A DNA stretch of 39,054 bases from Phycisphaerales bacterium. GTDB lineage: Bacteria > Planctomycetota > Phycisphaerae > Phycisphaerales > SM1A02. Positions 15,492-24,247 of this stretch are shown one piece after another (the stretch's first letter is position 1; the number at the start of each line of letters is the position of its first letter). Under the pieces are notes generated by a model, which was given only the letters and a program-made list of their open reading frames with translations, was not told the DNA's origin and ran no database searches. The stretch spans positions 1 through 39,054 of the forward strand of contig SIAA01000017.1 of the NCBI GenBank assembly GCA_009692045.1, given 5' to 3'. Position numbers and translations under genes: made by a program.

Positions 15492-17507
15492 ATGAATATG
15501 GTCACGATCGACTGGGTCATTGTTCTTACCTTCCTAGCTGTGCTCTTTGTCGCAGGGCACGCCACCAGTTCTCACGCCCGCACAGTCTCGGGCTTCCTAG
15601 CGGCAAACCGCTGTGCCGGCCGCTACCTCGTAACAGTTGCCTACAACATGGCGCAGGTGGGAGTGATCACGCTGGTGTGGTACTTCCAAGTCGGTTACGA
15701 CGTGGGATTCACCCAAATGTGGTGGGGGTACCTCGAGGGGCCCGCCATGATCTTTCTTGCCATCAGCGGATGGGTGATCTATCGCTTTCGTCAAACTCGT
15801 GCCCTCACGCTGGCTCAGTTCTTCGAAGCCCGTTACTCCAAGCGATTCCGCATATTTTCCGGAATGGTCGCCTTCGGCAGCGGCCTGCTCAACTATGGAA
15901 TCTTCCCCGGCGTAACCGCGCGGTTCTTCATTGCGGTGTGCGGCTTTCCCGAGGCCGTCTCGGTCGCGGGCCTCTCCCTTCCTACCTTTCCCCTAGTGAT
16001 GGCGATCCTGTTGATGATCGCCCTCTACCTAGTGTTCGCGGGCGGGCAGATCGCCGTGATGGTGACGGACTTTCTCCAGGGAGTGTTCTGTAACGGGGTG
16101 TTCATCTTTCTCTGTTTCTGGTTCATGTGCACCATTCCCTGGCCAGCCATGCAGGGCGCCATGCTTTCCATGCCTGAGGGCACCTCCTTCGTAAATCCGC
16201 TGGGACTGTCGGGGGAGAAAAATTTCGACATCTTCTATTGGCTCATCAGTGCCTTCATCATCCTCTATAGCGCCCGCGCTTGGCAGGGTGACTCTGGTTA
16301 CAACGCCGCGCCCCTAAACGCCCACGAAGCGCGCATGGCCCAGCTGCTTTCGGGCTGGCGCTGGCGGGTCTTGATGTTGGTGACGATCATCGTCCCCCTG
16401 GCAGTGCGAACTTTCCTGACTCAGCCGGAGTTCGCTCCGCAGGCCGAGGCGGTGCATCAGGCCATTGCTCAGACTGCCGGTGGCAACGAGGCTCTGGCAG
16501 CAGAGATGCGCACGCCGCTAGCACTGGCGGTGATGTTGCCTGCGGGTCTGCTCGGCTTGCTGGTGGCGGCCATGCTGGGCGCAGCAGTCAGTACTGACGA
16601 AACCTATCTGCACTCGTGGGGCAGCATCTTTGTGCAAGATGTGATTCTGCCGCTGCGAGGTAAGCCGCTGCCACCTCGGCAGCACTTGCTGCTTCTGAAG
16701 ATTTCCATTTTCTTCGTAGCGGTGTTCGCCTTCTGCTTCAGCCTGTGGTTTGAGTTGGGCGAGTACATCGCTATGTTTGGAGCGCTCACCGCGGGAATAT
16801 TCGTGGGCGGAGCGGGAGCGGCGATCATCGGTGGGCTGTACTGGCGCCGTGGCAGTTTGCAGGCGGCGTGGGCGACGATGGCAGTGGGAATCACCATCAG
16901 CGTGTGGGGCATCACCATGATGAATCTCCCCAATCGAGTTCTGGACTCGATGGAGAGCGGTGCATTCAACTTTGTCCGCGAGCATTGCTTGTGGCTGCGG
17001 GGGAACATGACGGGAATGACCATTAGTTTCGTGGCGATGGCGGCATCGCTCGTCACCTACTTCCTCGTCAGCGTGCTTGGACCTCGCACCGACTTCGACC
17101 TCGACAAGTTGCTGCACCGCAAGGCTGCCGCGCGTGATACTGCTGAACCCGAGGGGCGCCGCTCCTGGCTGGAGCACTTGGGATTCGATCGTGAGTTCAA
17201 GGGAAGTGATCGGATCATCGCTGCCGTCACCGTGGCGTGGCCTCTCTTCTGGACCATCGTTCTGTTAGCGGTGACACCCTATCTGTGGTGGCGTCAGTCC
17301 CAGAATGATCCGGTCAGCGATCTGGCGTGGGCCGACTACTGGCAGGTGTGGACCTGGGGCATTCTCTGGGTGAGTGTAGGAGTATGGGTGTGGTGGACCA
17401 TTGGCGGCTTCCGCGATCTGTGGCGATTGTTCCAGAGACTCAGAGCCTATAGAGATGATGCGACAGATGACGGCTCAGTGACGCATGAGCCGAAGGGTTC
17501 CCCCTAG
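15492..17507 (+). CDS. Sodium:solute symporter (SSS family)
   Basis: About 671 residues with 13-15 predicted hydrophobic helices; the family fold is the LeuT-like inverted repeat. The N-terminal segment (IDWVIVLTFLAVLFVAGH followed by SGFLAANRCAGRYLVTVAYNMAQVG) and the AAMLGAAVSTDETYLHSWGSIFVQD segment are typical of SSS carriers. The ATG at 15492 is preferred over the GTG at 15486 because AGGGAG lies 5 nt upstream. It begins 37 bases after the GH38 stop and its stop overlaps the start of the GH2 gene (TAGTG). The context suggests uptake of a mannose-containing sugar; the family itself includes sugar, sialate, amino acid and vitamin carriers, so the substrate is inference. Confidence 0.9.
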   Translation: MNMVTIDWVIVLTFLAVLFVAGHATSSHARTVSGFLAANRCAGRYLVTVAYNMAQVGVITLVWYFQVGYDVGFTQMWWGYLEGPAMIFLAISGWVIYRFRQTRALTLAQFFEARYSKRFRIFSGMVAFGSGLLNYGIFPGVTARFFIAVCGFPEAVSVAGLSLPTFPLVMAILLMIALYLVFAGGQIAVMVTDFLQGVFCNGVFIFLCFWFMCTIPWPAMQGAMLSMPEGTSFVNPLGLSGEKNFDIFYWLISAFIILYSARAWQGDSGYNAAPLNAHEARMAQLLSGWRWRVLMLVTIIVPLAVRTFLTQPEFAPQAEAVHQAIAQTAGGNEALAAEMRTPLALAVMLPAGLLGLLVAAMLGAAVSTDETYLHSWGSIFVQDVILPLRGKPLPPRQHLLLLKISIFFVAVFAFCFSLWFELGEYIAMFGALTAGIFVGGAGAAIIGGLYWRRGSLQAAWATMAVGITISVWGITMMNLPNRVLDSMESGAFNFVREHCLWLRGNMTGMTISFVAMAASLVTYFLVSVLGPRTDFDLDKLLHRKAAARDTAEPEGRRSWLEHLGFDREFKGSDRIIAAVTVAWPLFWTIVLLAVTPYLWWRQSQNDPVSDLAWADYWQVWTWGILWVSVGVWVWWTIGGFRDLWRLFQRLRAYRDDATDDGSVTHEPKGSP

Positions 17508-20032
17508 TGTTGGTGGCGCCGTGGACCGTGCAGTCAGCCGACGGCCTAGTTGGTCCGCTGCCAGCAACTCTGCCTTCGTGTGTTCATCAAACTCTGATGC
17601 AGGCGGGAGAGATTCGTGATCCCAACGCCGCTGGTGGCGAAGCGGGGCAACTGTGGGTGGGACGAACTGGATGGGTCTACCGCGCCAGCGTGCAACTGAC
17701 GAAGCAGATGCTTGAGACCGAGTGGTTGGAGCTGGTGTTTGCGTCTATCGACACCGCGGCAACAGTGTTCATAGGCGGCATCGAAGTGGGAAGTGTGTGC
17801 AATCAGTTTTACCCGCATCGATTTGCCGTCCCCCAGTCGGTGCGCGCGCGCGCTTTGCTTCAGGCCAAGTTGGGCATCCCGATTGAAGTTCACTGTCGCG
17901 CACCGGTCGCAGAGGTGGAGTCACTTTCGAGCAGGTTGGGAGCACGACCTGTGAATGGCGACTGGACTCCCTATGTCTTCTTGCGCAAGGCCGCCTGCAA
18001 CTTCGGATGGGATTGGGCCCCGCGCGTCGCCACTTGCGGATTGGGAGAGGTGTCGATCCAGTGGGGAAAATCTTCCCGGATCGAGTCGGTCCGTCCCCAT
18101 GTGACAGAATGCGATCGAGCGCACGCGATCATTGAGGTTCATGTGGATGTTGGTCATGCAGGCGAGGAGGCGATGACCATCACCGCCCGCTTGGAGTCAG
18201 CGGATGGTGTGTTGGTTGCGTCGTCGAGTCATCTCGCGCCACCAGGTCGGCGCGCTTCCCACTGTCTGAGGCTCTCGGTAAGCAACCCGCAACTATGGTG
18301 GCCACGCGGCATGGGCTTGCAACCGCTGTATAGGCTCACTGTGCAACTCGAAGTCGAGGGTCGCCACGGCGATTCGTGGCGTGGGAGAGTGGGGATCCGC
18401 ACAGTGAAACTGAATCAGACTCCGGATGCCCGCGGAGCTGGCTTTGCCCTCGAGGTGAACGGGGAGAGAGTGTTTTGTCGCGGCGCGAACTGGGTTCCCT
18501 CGGGACTGTTCGCGGGCTACGGCGATGCAGCAGTGGTGCGGCACTCTCTCGAGTCAGCAGCTGAAGTCGGTGTAAACATGCTGCGAGTGTGGGGCGGAGG
18601 GGTTTACGAATCTCGCGCCTTCTACGACACTTGTGATGAGCTGGGGGTGATGGTCTGGCAGGACTTCATGTTTGCCTGCGCGACCTATTCAGAGCAGGAG
18701 CATTTCCCAAAGGAGATTGAAAAAGAGGCTAGGTACCAAGTCGCACGACTCTGTCGTCATCCCAGCATTGTGCTGTGGTGTGGGGGCAACGAAAATATTT
18801 GGGCGTGGCACAGTTGGGGGTTCGGATCGAGACTCACGCCTGGGCAGTCATGGGGAAAGAAGTATTGGATGGAGATGCTTCCGGCCGTTGTCAGCGAGCT
18901 CGATCCGGCGCGCCCCTACTGGAACGACAGCCCATATAGCGGGACACTCGAACTGTTTCCCAATGATCCTGATCGCGGAGACTGCCATGCGTGGGAGCAT
19001 CCGGTTGGAGCCGAGGGAGGTGCACCGCCGCGTTTTGTGAGCGAGTTCGGAAGGCAGGCGTACCCGAACCTGCAAACCCTCCGTGAAGCCGTGGGCGAGA
19101 AACACCTCCAGTCTCACTCACCAGAGATGCAGTCGAGGCAGAAGGGGACTGGCGGCGATGCGCGACTCATCGATCCTGTTCTCGGGGCAGAGTTTCCTGA
19201 TGCCGGCAGTTTTGCCGAGCGCGTCTGGCAGACTCAATGGTTACAGGCGCGCGCGGTGCGGCGCTACATCGTGTGGTTGCGAGCCAACGCGCCCGAGTCG
19301 AGCGGGGCCCTGGTGTGGCAGTGGAATGATTCTTGGGCTGGGCTTGGGTTCGGGGCTCTCGATAGCACCCAGCGCCGCAAGCCGATGTGGTACGCGATGA
19401 GAGAGGCGTGCGCCCCCCGAGCCCTCGGTCTCTGCATGCGCAATGGAGGTGAAGCCGAACACGCCCATTCAGGCAGCCTCTGTCTTGAAGCCATCAACGA
19501 CACCGGTGATGAGTGGATCGCCTCCGCCACCTTGTCGCGGATCACCTGTGATGGGTCGGTGCGCGGTGCAGTGACGGTGCCGTTTCGAGTTCCTCCTCGC
19601 GGCTGCGCCACGATCGCTCACATCGGGGAAGTGCTCCCTGGCGCTGACGGTAGTGACGAATTCGTGGTGGCAGAGTGCGCCTCGCTGCGCACGACGCGCA
19701 TGCTCGCGAGTCCGCGAACTGCGGTGGCGTTGATTGCTGAGTCGTGCGGCGGAGTAGATCGGGCCAATCAGCCGCGCACCACTGAAGTGCGCAGGGGCAG
19801 CAGCGCCATCGCGCGGGTGAACTTGATGAGTGAACTCCCCGGCGTACAGCGCTGGATGATCGAGGCAGTCACTCCTCTTCTTGATCTCTGGCTGGAGCCC
19901 CTGGGTGACTGGATCGAGGTGGAGCCAAACCTCATCAGTCTGCTGCCGGGCGAATCGCAGGTACTTGTGGTTCGGCTACGGGGGGGTGCCGCGGGGGTGC
20001 GTCTGTGGACCCCGCTGGGAGAGGTGAAATAG
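17507..20032 (+). CDS. Beta-mannosidase, glycoside hydrolase family 2
   Basis: 841 residues, the usual length of GH2 beta-mannosidases. The N-terminal jelly-roll (FASIDTAATVFIGGIEVG; WDWAPRVATCGLG) and immunoglobulin-like domain precede the TIM barrel. Acid/base Glu429 is in WCGGNENIWAW and nucleophile Glu513 in RFVSEFGRQAYP. The PFRGANWVPS-equivalent motif reads CRGANWVPSG and MLRVWGGGVYE is diagnostic of the mannosidase branch. There is no signal peptide, so it is cytoplasmic. The start is GTG at 17507, sharing one base with the symporter stop. With GH38 it could strip both alpha- and beta-mannosyl residues, for example from an imported Man-alpha-Man-beta-GlcNAc type glycan. Confidence 0.95.
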   Translation: MLVAPWTVQSADGLVGPLPATLPSCVHQTLMQAGEIRDPNAAGGEAGQLWVGRTGWVYRASVQLTKQMLETEWLELVFASIDTAATVFIGGIEVGSVCNQFYPHRFAVPQSVRARALLQAKLGIPIEVHCRAPVAEVESLSSRLGARPVNGDWTPYVFLRKAACNFGWDWAPRVATCGLGEVSIQWGKSSRIESVRPHVTECDRAHAIIEVHVDVGHAGEEAMTITARLESADGVLVASSSHLAPPGRRASHCLRLSVSNPQLWWPRGMGLQPLYRLTVQLEVEGRHGDSWRGRVGIRTVKLNQTPDARGAGFALEVNGERVFCRGANWVPSGLFAGYGDAAVVRHSLESAAEVGVNMLRVWGGGVYESRAFYDTCDELGVMVWQDFMFACATYSEQEHFPKEIEKEARYQVARLCRHPSIVLWCGGNENIWAWHSWGFGSRLTPGQSWGKKYWMEMLPAVVSELDPARPYWNDSPYSGTLELFPNDPDRGDCHAWEHPVGAEGGAPPRFVSEFGRQAYPNLQTLREAVGEKHLQSHSPEMQSRQKGTGGDARLIDPVLGAEFPDAGSFAERVWQTQWLQARAVRRYIVWLRANAPESSGALVWQWNDSWAGLGFGALDSTQRRKPMWYAMREACAPRALGLCMRNGGEAEHAHSGSLCLEAINDTGDEWIASATLSRITCDGSVRGAVTVPFRVPPRGCATIAHIGEVLPGADGSDEFVVAECASLRTTRMLASPRTAVALIAESCGGVDRANQPRTTEVRRGSSAIARVNLMSELPGVQRWMIEAVTPLLDLWLEPLGDWIEVEPNLISLLPGESQVLVVRLRGGAAGVRLWTPLGEVK

Positions 20033-20104
20033 TTCAGAAAGAGGGGCTGCTACCGGGGAATGAGCGCGAGGGCTAGCTAGTTTCGTGCGCATGGAGGAGC
20101 ACGC

Positions 20105-20569
20105 ATGAAACTCGCCGAGTGCAGGACGCAGAGCATCGAGGCCCGTGAGGAAGCCATCGATAGTTTGGTGGAGGAGGCGCACAAGAGAGGTGACATTCCC
20201 GACAGGATGTACTGGACGCTGGTTTATGACTTCGAAATCGCGCCTCAGACCACCAATCTTTCCCAACTGAGGCAAATGGGGTTCGAGTTGGCTGCTGCAA
20301 GTTCCGTAACGGAGGAGGAGATCTCGTCGGCACTGCTGGCATTGGTGCAGGCGCTGGCACGGCTGGACATCTACCTATTGCACACAAATCATCTCACTGA
20401 CCGAGAGTTGTACGACCGCCTTGAGGGCACTGTGCTCCGGGAGCTGGTACGAGATCTCCCCGCGGGCTGCGGTGTGCATGAGTACATCGACATGGCTGCA
20501 GGAGAAGCTGCTCCGCTGACAGCAGTAACCGATCGAGATAGGCATCTGCCTAGGCGGTGTGACTCATGA
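20105..20569 (+). CDS. Conserved-looking hypothetical protein, 154 aa
   Basis: I do not recognise a family. The protein is soluble and mostly helical and acidic, without signal peptide or membrane helix. Its most structured part is ALARLDIYLLHTNHLTDREL followed by YDRLEGTVLRELVRDLP and HEYIDM, with two His and several acidic residues. The start is well supported: GGAGGAG lies about 7 nt before the ATG at 20105. It follows the beta-mannosidase by 72 bases and precedes the formylglycine-enzyme-fold gene closely; a functional link with either is unproven. Confidence 0.65.
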   Translation: MKLAECRTQSIEAREEAIDSLVEEAHKRGDIPDRMYWTLVYDFEIAPQTTNLSQLRQMGFELAAASSVTEEEISSALLALVQALARLDIYLLHTNHLTDRELYDRLEGTVLRELVRDLPAGCGVHEYIDMAAGEAAPLTAVTDRDRHLPRRCDS

Positions 20570-20692
20570 ACTCGGCCAACTGTGGAGGTATTGCTAGAGT
20601 GGCCGGGCGCGTCCCCAGTGAGCGCCTTTCCTGCACTCTGCTGCTATCTTTCGCAGATAGCAACTTATTCGAGAGGTTGTCCTGTTGAGGAG

Positions 20693-21451
20693 ATGAATGA
20701 TCGGGTTGCTGGACATATGCGTCAACACCAAGTGCAACTTCTGCCTCCCACTTTCACCGATGCTCTCGGGATCGAGTTCCGAGATTTGCCGGCAGGGTCA
20801 TTCCTCATGGGGAGCCCCGACTTGGAAGCGGGAAGGGACGAGGACGAGGATCAGCACGAGGTTCAGATCGTTGGCATTTCCAGAATGGCGGTGACCCCAA
20901 TCACGCAGGCGCAGTGGATGCGCGTGATGGGGAGTAACCCCAGCCGATTCATGGGCGACAACCTGCCGGTAGATAGCGTGAGCTGGTACGAGGCAGTGGA
21001 CTTCTGCAAGCGCCTTACTAGCACCAGTGACGGGCTCTACCGTCTGCCCCATGAGGCAGAGTGGGAGTATGCGTGCCGAGCCGGGTCGAGCACAGCGTTT
21101 TTCTGTGGTGAGGAGATGCCGAGTCAATCTGGCAATGTGGACATGAGTGTCCATCATGGGCGAGCAGCCGATAGGCGCACCTCGGTGGTTCGCAGATATG
21201 CTCCAAACGCTTGGGGAATGTTTGACATGCATGGAAATGTCTGGGAGTGGTGCGGCGACTACTACGGGGGCTATTCATCGAACGGTGATGCCAATCCCCA
21301 GGGGCCTCTATATGGTTCATACCGGGTTGTTAGAGGTGGCGCTTGGGACCTCGGCACGTCCTGGGCGCGTAGTGCCAGCCGATGCGCCGCCACTCCTGAT
21401 CGAGTGATGGAGTACGGTGCCAGCGGCTTTCGGGTGGTGCGGGAGCACTAA
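20693..21451 (+). CDS. Formylglycine-generating-enzyme-fold (SUMF1-like) protein lacking catalytic Cys
   Basis: About 252 residues from the ATG at 20693; the frame is open back to a GTG at 20582 and a third choice is ATG 20717, so the start is uncertain (GAGGAG abuts the 20693 ATG). Family landmarks: FTDALGIEFRDLPAGSFLMG, VTPITQAQWMRVMG, PVDSVSWYEAVDFCKRL, YRLPHEAEWEYACRAG, NAWGMFDMHGNVWEWCGDYY and RVVRGGAW near the end. In true formylglycine-generating enzymes two Cys follow the GG motif; here the corresponding stretch reads GGAWDLGTSWARSASRC, without them. It is therefore unlikely to oxidise sulfatase Cys and may be a binding or regulatory relative. No sulfatase lies in the window. Confidence 0.85.
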   Translation: MNDRVAGHMRQHQVQLLPPTFTDALGIEFRDLPAGSFLMGSPDLEAGRDEDEDQHEVQIVGISRMAVTPITQAQWMRVMGSNPSRFMGDNLPVDSVSWYEAVDFCKRLTSTSDGLYRLPHEAEWEYACRAGSSTAFFCGEEMPSQSGNVDMSVHHGRAADRRTSVVRRYAPNAWGMFDMHGNVWEWCGDYYGGYSSNGDANPQGPLYGSYRVVRGGAWDLGTSWARSASRCAATPDRVMEYGASGFRVVREH

Positions 21452-21475
21452 TTCAGGTCAGGCTCAGCAGCCATG

Positions 21476-21519
21476 AAAAAGGCTGCGGCCGACCGACTCC
21501 CCTCGAGTCGGCCGGCCGC
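21476..21519 (-). terminator. Strong hairpin with T-tract on the minus strand
   Basis: Arms at 21485-21499 and 21505-21519 form a 15-bp GC-rich stem with one mismatch and a 5-nt loop. On the minus strand it is followed by AGCC and TTTTT (21476-21480), an intrinsic terminator shape. On the plus strand it would follow the SUMF1-like gene but lacks a T-run. It may end transcripts that read from the SprT-like gene beneath the lipoprotein gene, or act in both directions. Confidence 0.6.
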
Positions 21520-21704
21520 TCCGGACCGGAGTGTGCCGCGAAAATTCTCCGCGGGCTCTCGATCCTTGGCCCGCAACTCCCTCAATCACATGGTCAAATT
21601 CACCACGGCCCATGCAAACGAGACTTGCAACTTATTTAGAATCTCACCCCGCACCGCCCTCGCCACCCAGAATCGCCTGCCCATTCCAGCCAGTGAGCCC
21701 CAGA

Positions 21705-22118
21705 ATGCCCAAACTCGCCCAAGTTCTCCTGACCGCCATGCTCTTCACCTCGCTCGCAGCGGCAAGCGGCTGTCAATCGCAGAAGGTTCCCAAGTTCGAT
21801 AGTGCCCTAGTCGGGACTTGGCAGCGGGAAGGCGACGGGCGCAGCTCCAGCCTTTCATTTACCGACACCGGATTGTTCCTATGCAAATGGACTGACAAGG
21901 GGAGCGCCGAGTCATCGATGGTGGGGCGATACCGATTCGACGGCGAAGTGCTGCTGCTGACCTATCCACCCGAGGCGAGTGAATGCGCTGATGAGTGCGG
22001 GAGTTACTCGATCTCGCTACTCGATGGGAAGTTCGCGGCCAGCGTTCTCAATGATTCATGTGTCGCAAGGCGAGAGAACATTTCGGCGCAGTGGCTGCGC
22101 GAACGACTCGGCGGATAA
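21705..22118 (+). CDS. Small lipoprotein with lipocalin-like domain
   Basis: 137 residues from the ATG at 21705, which gives a textbook lipoprotein signal (MPKLAQVLLTAMLFTSLAAASGC, Cys about 23). The open frame extends upstream to 21531 but that part is Pro-rich and unlikely to be translated. The mature part starts with LVGTWQREGDGR, then alternating beta strands (SLSFTDTGLFLCKW; GRYRFDGEVLLLTY), the pattern of small calycin/lipocalin-like envelope proteins. Four Cys in the mature part could form disulfides. The 3' end overlaps the convergent SprT-like gene by 71 bases, which is long for two real genes. Confidence 0.6.
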   Translation: MPKLAQVLLTAMLFTSLAAASGCQSQKVPKFDSALVGTWQREGDGRSSSLSFTDTGLFLCKWTDKGSAESSMVGRYRFDGEVLLLTYPPEASECADECGSYSISLLDGKFAASVLNDSCVARRENISAQWLRERLGG

Positions 22119-22584
22119 CGCCAATCACCAGTCTCCACGCCCAGCGGTCGCGCCGCACCCGGCGGCTGCGACCATATGTTTGCGCTCGGCGAGGCAGTCC
22201 CGCTTCCATGGCGGGAACCGTTACTCGTGGTTTGAAACCAGCCGCGACCATCAGGGCGCGCCACTCCCGGCCATGTGGTCGAGCCTCGCGATCTGCGATC
22301 GAGAGTGAGTGAGCGATGATGTGGGCAAGTTCGTGACAGAGGACTTCGCGTAGAAGGTGCTCGCGGTCCCCACCTAGCAATGAGTGGTTGATGCGAACAA
22401 GGTCGCGTCCGCGATAGGCCAATCCCAGAGAGGTGCTTTGCCGTTTACTGACTTCGATTCGTATCCGTGGGATCAGATTCTGAGCTTGCCATAGCTCGCA
22501 CCACCCCACGGCCGCGCCCTTCAAGTCTGAAGATAGCTCCAGCGGCCAGCTCTTGAAGTCCACTTCGGCAGCGGTTTCTGTCAC
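22048..22584 (-). CDS. SprT-like zinc metalloprotease domain protein
   Basis: 178 residues from a GTG start. The zinc site is clear: LCHELAHIIAHSL (His84, Glu85, His88) followed by PHGREWRALM (His104), the HExxH...H arrangement of the SprT/SPRTN family. The segment VRINHSLLGGDREHLLREVL before it is also typical. Family members include DNA-protein crosslink proteases in eukaryotes; bacterial SprT proteins have unclear roles. The tail (about residues 125-178) is very basic (YGRSRRVRRDRWAWR), which could bind nucleic acid, and lacks the Cys pairs of a SprT zinc ribbon. It is divergent from malic enzyme with 40 bases between starts. Confidence 0.78.
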   Translation of the reverse strand: MTETAAEVDFKSWPLELSSDLKGAAVGWCELWQAQNLIPRIRIEVSKRQSTSLGLAYRGRDLVRINHSLLGGDREHLLREVLCHELAHIIAHSLSIADREARPHGREWRALMVAAGFKPRVTVPAMEAGLPRRAQTYGRSRRVRRDRWAWRLVIGVIRRVVRAATAPKCSLALRHMNH

Positions 22585-22612
22585 GATCGGAGATTACGCG
22601 ACTTGGCTCGCG

Positions 22613-22618
22613 TACATT
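22613..22618 (+). promoter_or_regulatory. Putative -10 box of malic enzyme (TACATT)
   Basis: TACATT ends exactly 6 nt before the ATG at 22625, with no Shine-Dalgarno. It matches the layout at 12281 and 36911. Confidence 0.45.
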
Positions 22619-22624
22619 GCACCA

Positions 22625-24247
22625 ATGAATGGCAGTGCTTCGGACTACCTGCTGAGTCCGCGTCTGAACAAGGGCACCGCCTTCACTCGTCAGGAGCGCG
22701 CGGAGTTAGGTCTTGAGGGACTTCTCCCCGATGCAGTGACCGATGTCGACATGCAGATGGACCGGCTGCGCGCGCAGATGTCGCGGATCGCCACTCCGCT
22801 GGAAAAGTACATCTACCTCTCCGAGCTGCAAGACCGAAACGAGCGGCTGTTCTTCTCCCTCCTGGCCAGCCAAATCCCCGAGTTGATGCCCATCGTCTAC
22901 ACGCCGACCGTCGGTGAGGCCTGTCAGCGATTCGACGGCATCTTCCGTCGACCAAAAGGGTTGTACCTCTCTCTGCGTCACCGGGGGCATCTGCGAAAGC
23001 TGTTGGAGAACTGGCCTCACTCGGATGTGCGCATCATTGTCGTCACGGATGGGGAGCGCATCCTTGGGCTGGGCGATCTCGGGGCGGGTGGCATGGGAAT
23101 CCCTGTGGGGAAACTGGCCCTCTACACCGCTTGCGCCGGGGTGTCGCCGGCTCTGTGTCTACCCATTGTTCTCGATGTTGGCACCAACAACGAAACACTG
23201 CTAGCCGATCCTTTATATCTAGGTCTGCGCCGCATCCGTATTAGCGGAGCGGAGTACTTGGAGTTTGTTGATGAGTTCGTCGATGCGGTCCAAGAAGTCT
23301 TCCCCACCTGCTGTATCCAGTTCGAGGACTTCTCCAAGCGAAATGCGGTGCCGCTTCTGGAGCGATATCGCGATAGGTGCTGCTGCTTCAACGATGATGT
23401 GCAGGGAACGGCAGCGGTGGCACTTGCGGGGCTCCTTGGCGCGACTCAAGTCATCGGCGGTGGATTCGAACAGCACAAGTTCCTGTTTCTTGGGGCGGGC
23501 AGCGCCGGCACTGGCATCGCCGATCTGATCTGTGCCCGACTCCGGCGCGAGGGCTTTAGTGAGACTGAGGCAAGGGAACGCTGCTGGCTGGTCAACTCCC
23601 GCGGGCTAGTGACTCATGAAACAACGGGCCTTGAGAGTTTCCAGAGTCGATATGCGCATCAACACGCCCCCGTTCTGACCCTCTTGGAAGCGATTCAGCA
23701 ACTTCGCCCGACCGCGCTCATCGGAGTGGCGGCGGTGCCTGGCGCATTTGACAGGCCAGTCATTGAAGCGATGGCGGCGATGAATCAACGGCCCATCATT
23801 TTCCCACTCGCCAATCCGGTTTCCAAGAGCGAGTGCACACCGCAGCAGGCAATCGACTGGTCCGAGGGTCGCGCCATTGTTTCCAGTGGCAGTCCCTTTC
23901 CTCCAATCACTTACTCGGGAAAGACCTGGACCGCGTCTCAGGGAAACAATGTCTACATATTCCCGGCCGTGGGACTGGCCGTGCTTGCTACCAATCCCGA
24001 GCGCATTCCCGATGAGGCGTTTCTCTGTGCCGCGGAGGCGCTGGCGGCGCAGGTGAGCGCGCAAGACTTCAGCAACAACGCCGTCTATCCCCCGATTGGG
24101 CGCATCCGCGCCTCATCCATTGAAGTCGCCATTGCAGTCGCGCAGTTCTTCTTCGATCAGTCGCTCGCCCGCGTTCCCCGGCCCACTGACCTGCGTTCAT
24201 TCATCCTTCAGCATGTGTGGAATCCGGCCTACTCAGCCACCAGGTAG
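22625..24247 (+). CDS. NAD-dependent malic enzyme (malate to pyruvate)
   Basis: 540 residues, the long form like E. coli MaeA (565) rather than the phosphotransacetylase-fused type. It decarboxylates malate oxidatively to pyruvate in the cytosol, linking the citric acid cycle to pyruvate. Landmarks: PIVYTPTVGEACQRF, VVTDGERILGLGDLGAGGMG, CIQFEDFSKRNAVPLLERYR, CFNDDVQGTAAVALAGL and the nucleotide-binding FLGAGSAGTGIADL. The cofactor call (NAD) follows from family resemblance and could be NADP. The ATG at 22625 is preferred because family proteins begin close to the LNKGTAFTRQER segment, and the upstream frame overlaps the divergent gene. The 3' end overlaps the next convergent gene by 19 bases. 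Confidence 0.94.
   Translation: MNGSASDYLLSPRLNKGTAFTRQERAELGLEGLLPDAVTDVDMQMDRLRAQMSRIATPLEKYIYLSELQDRNERLFFSLLASQIPELMPIVYTPTVGEACQRFDGIFRRPKGLYLSLRHRGHLRKLLENWPHSDVRIIVVTDGERILGLGDLGAGGMGIPVGKLALYTACAGVSPALCLPIVLDVGTNNETLLADPLYLGLRRIRISGAEYLEFVDEFVDAVQEVFPTCCIQFEDFSKRNAVPLLERYRDRCCCFNDDVQGTAAVALAGLLGATQVIGGGFEQHKFLFLGAGSAGTGIADLICARLRREGFSETEARERCWLVNSRGLVTHETTGLESFQSRYAHQHAPVLTLLEAIQQLRPTALIGVAAVPGAFDRPVIEAMAAMNQRPIIFPLANPVSKSECTPQQAIDWSEGRAIVSSGSPFPPITYSGKTWTASQGNNVYIFPAVGLAVLATNPERIPDEAFLCAAEALAAQVSAQDFSNNAVYPPIGRIRASSIEVAIAVAQFFFDQSLARVPRPTDLRSFILQHVWNPAYSATR

Noticed and set aside
12293-20032. The mannosidase cassette considered as a SusC/D-type polysaccharide utilisation locus
   Set aside because: There is no SusC/SusD pair, no sulfatase and no secreted endo-enzyme; only an inner-membrane symporter is present.
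21454-21473. CAGGTCAGG...AGCAGCC resembling the SRP RNA apical loop
   Set aside because: The GGAAGG core is missing and no closing helix is found around it.
21531-21704. N-terminal extension of the small lipoprotein
   Set aside because: It would bury the lipoprotein signal sequence behind a Pro-rich stretch.
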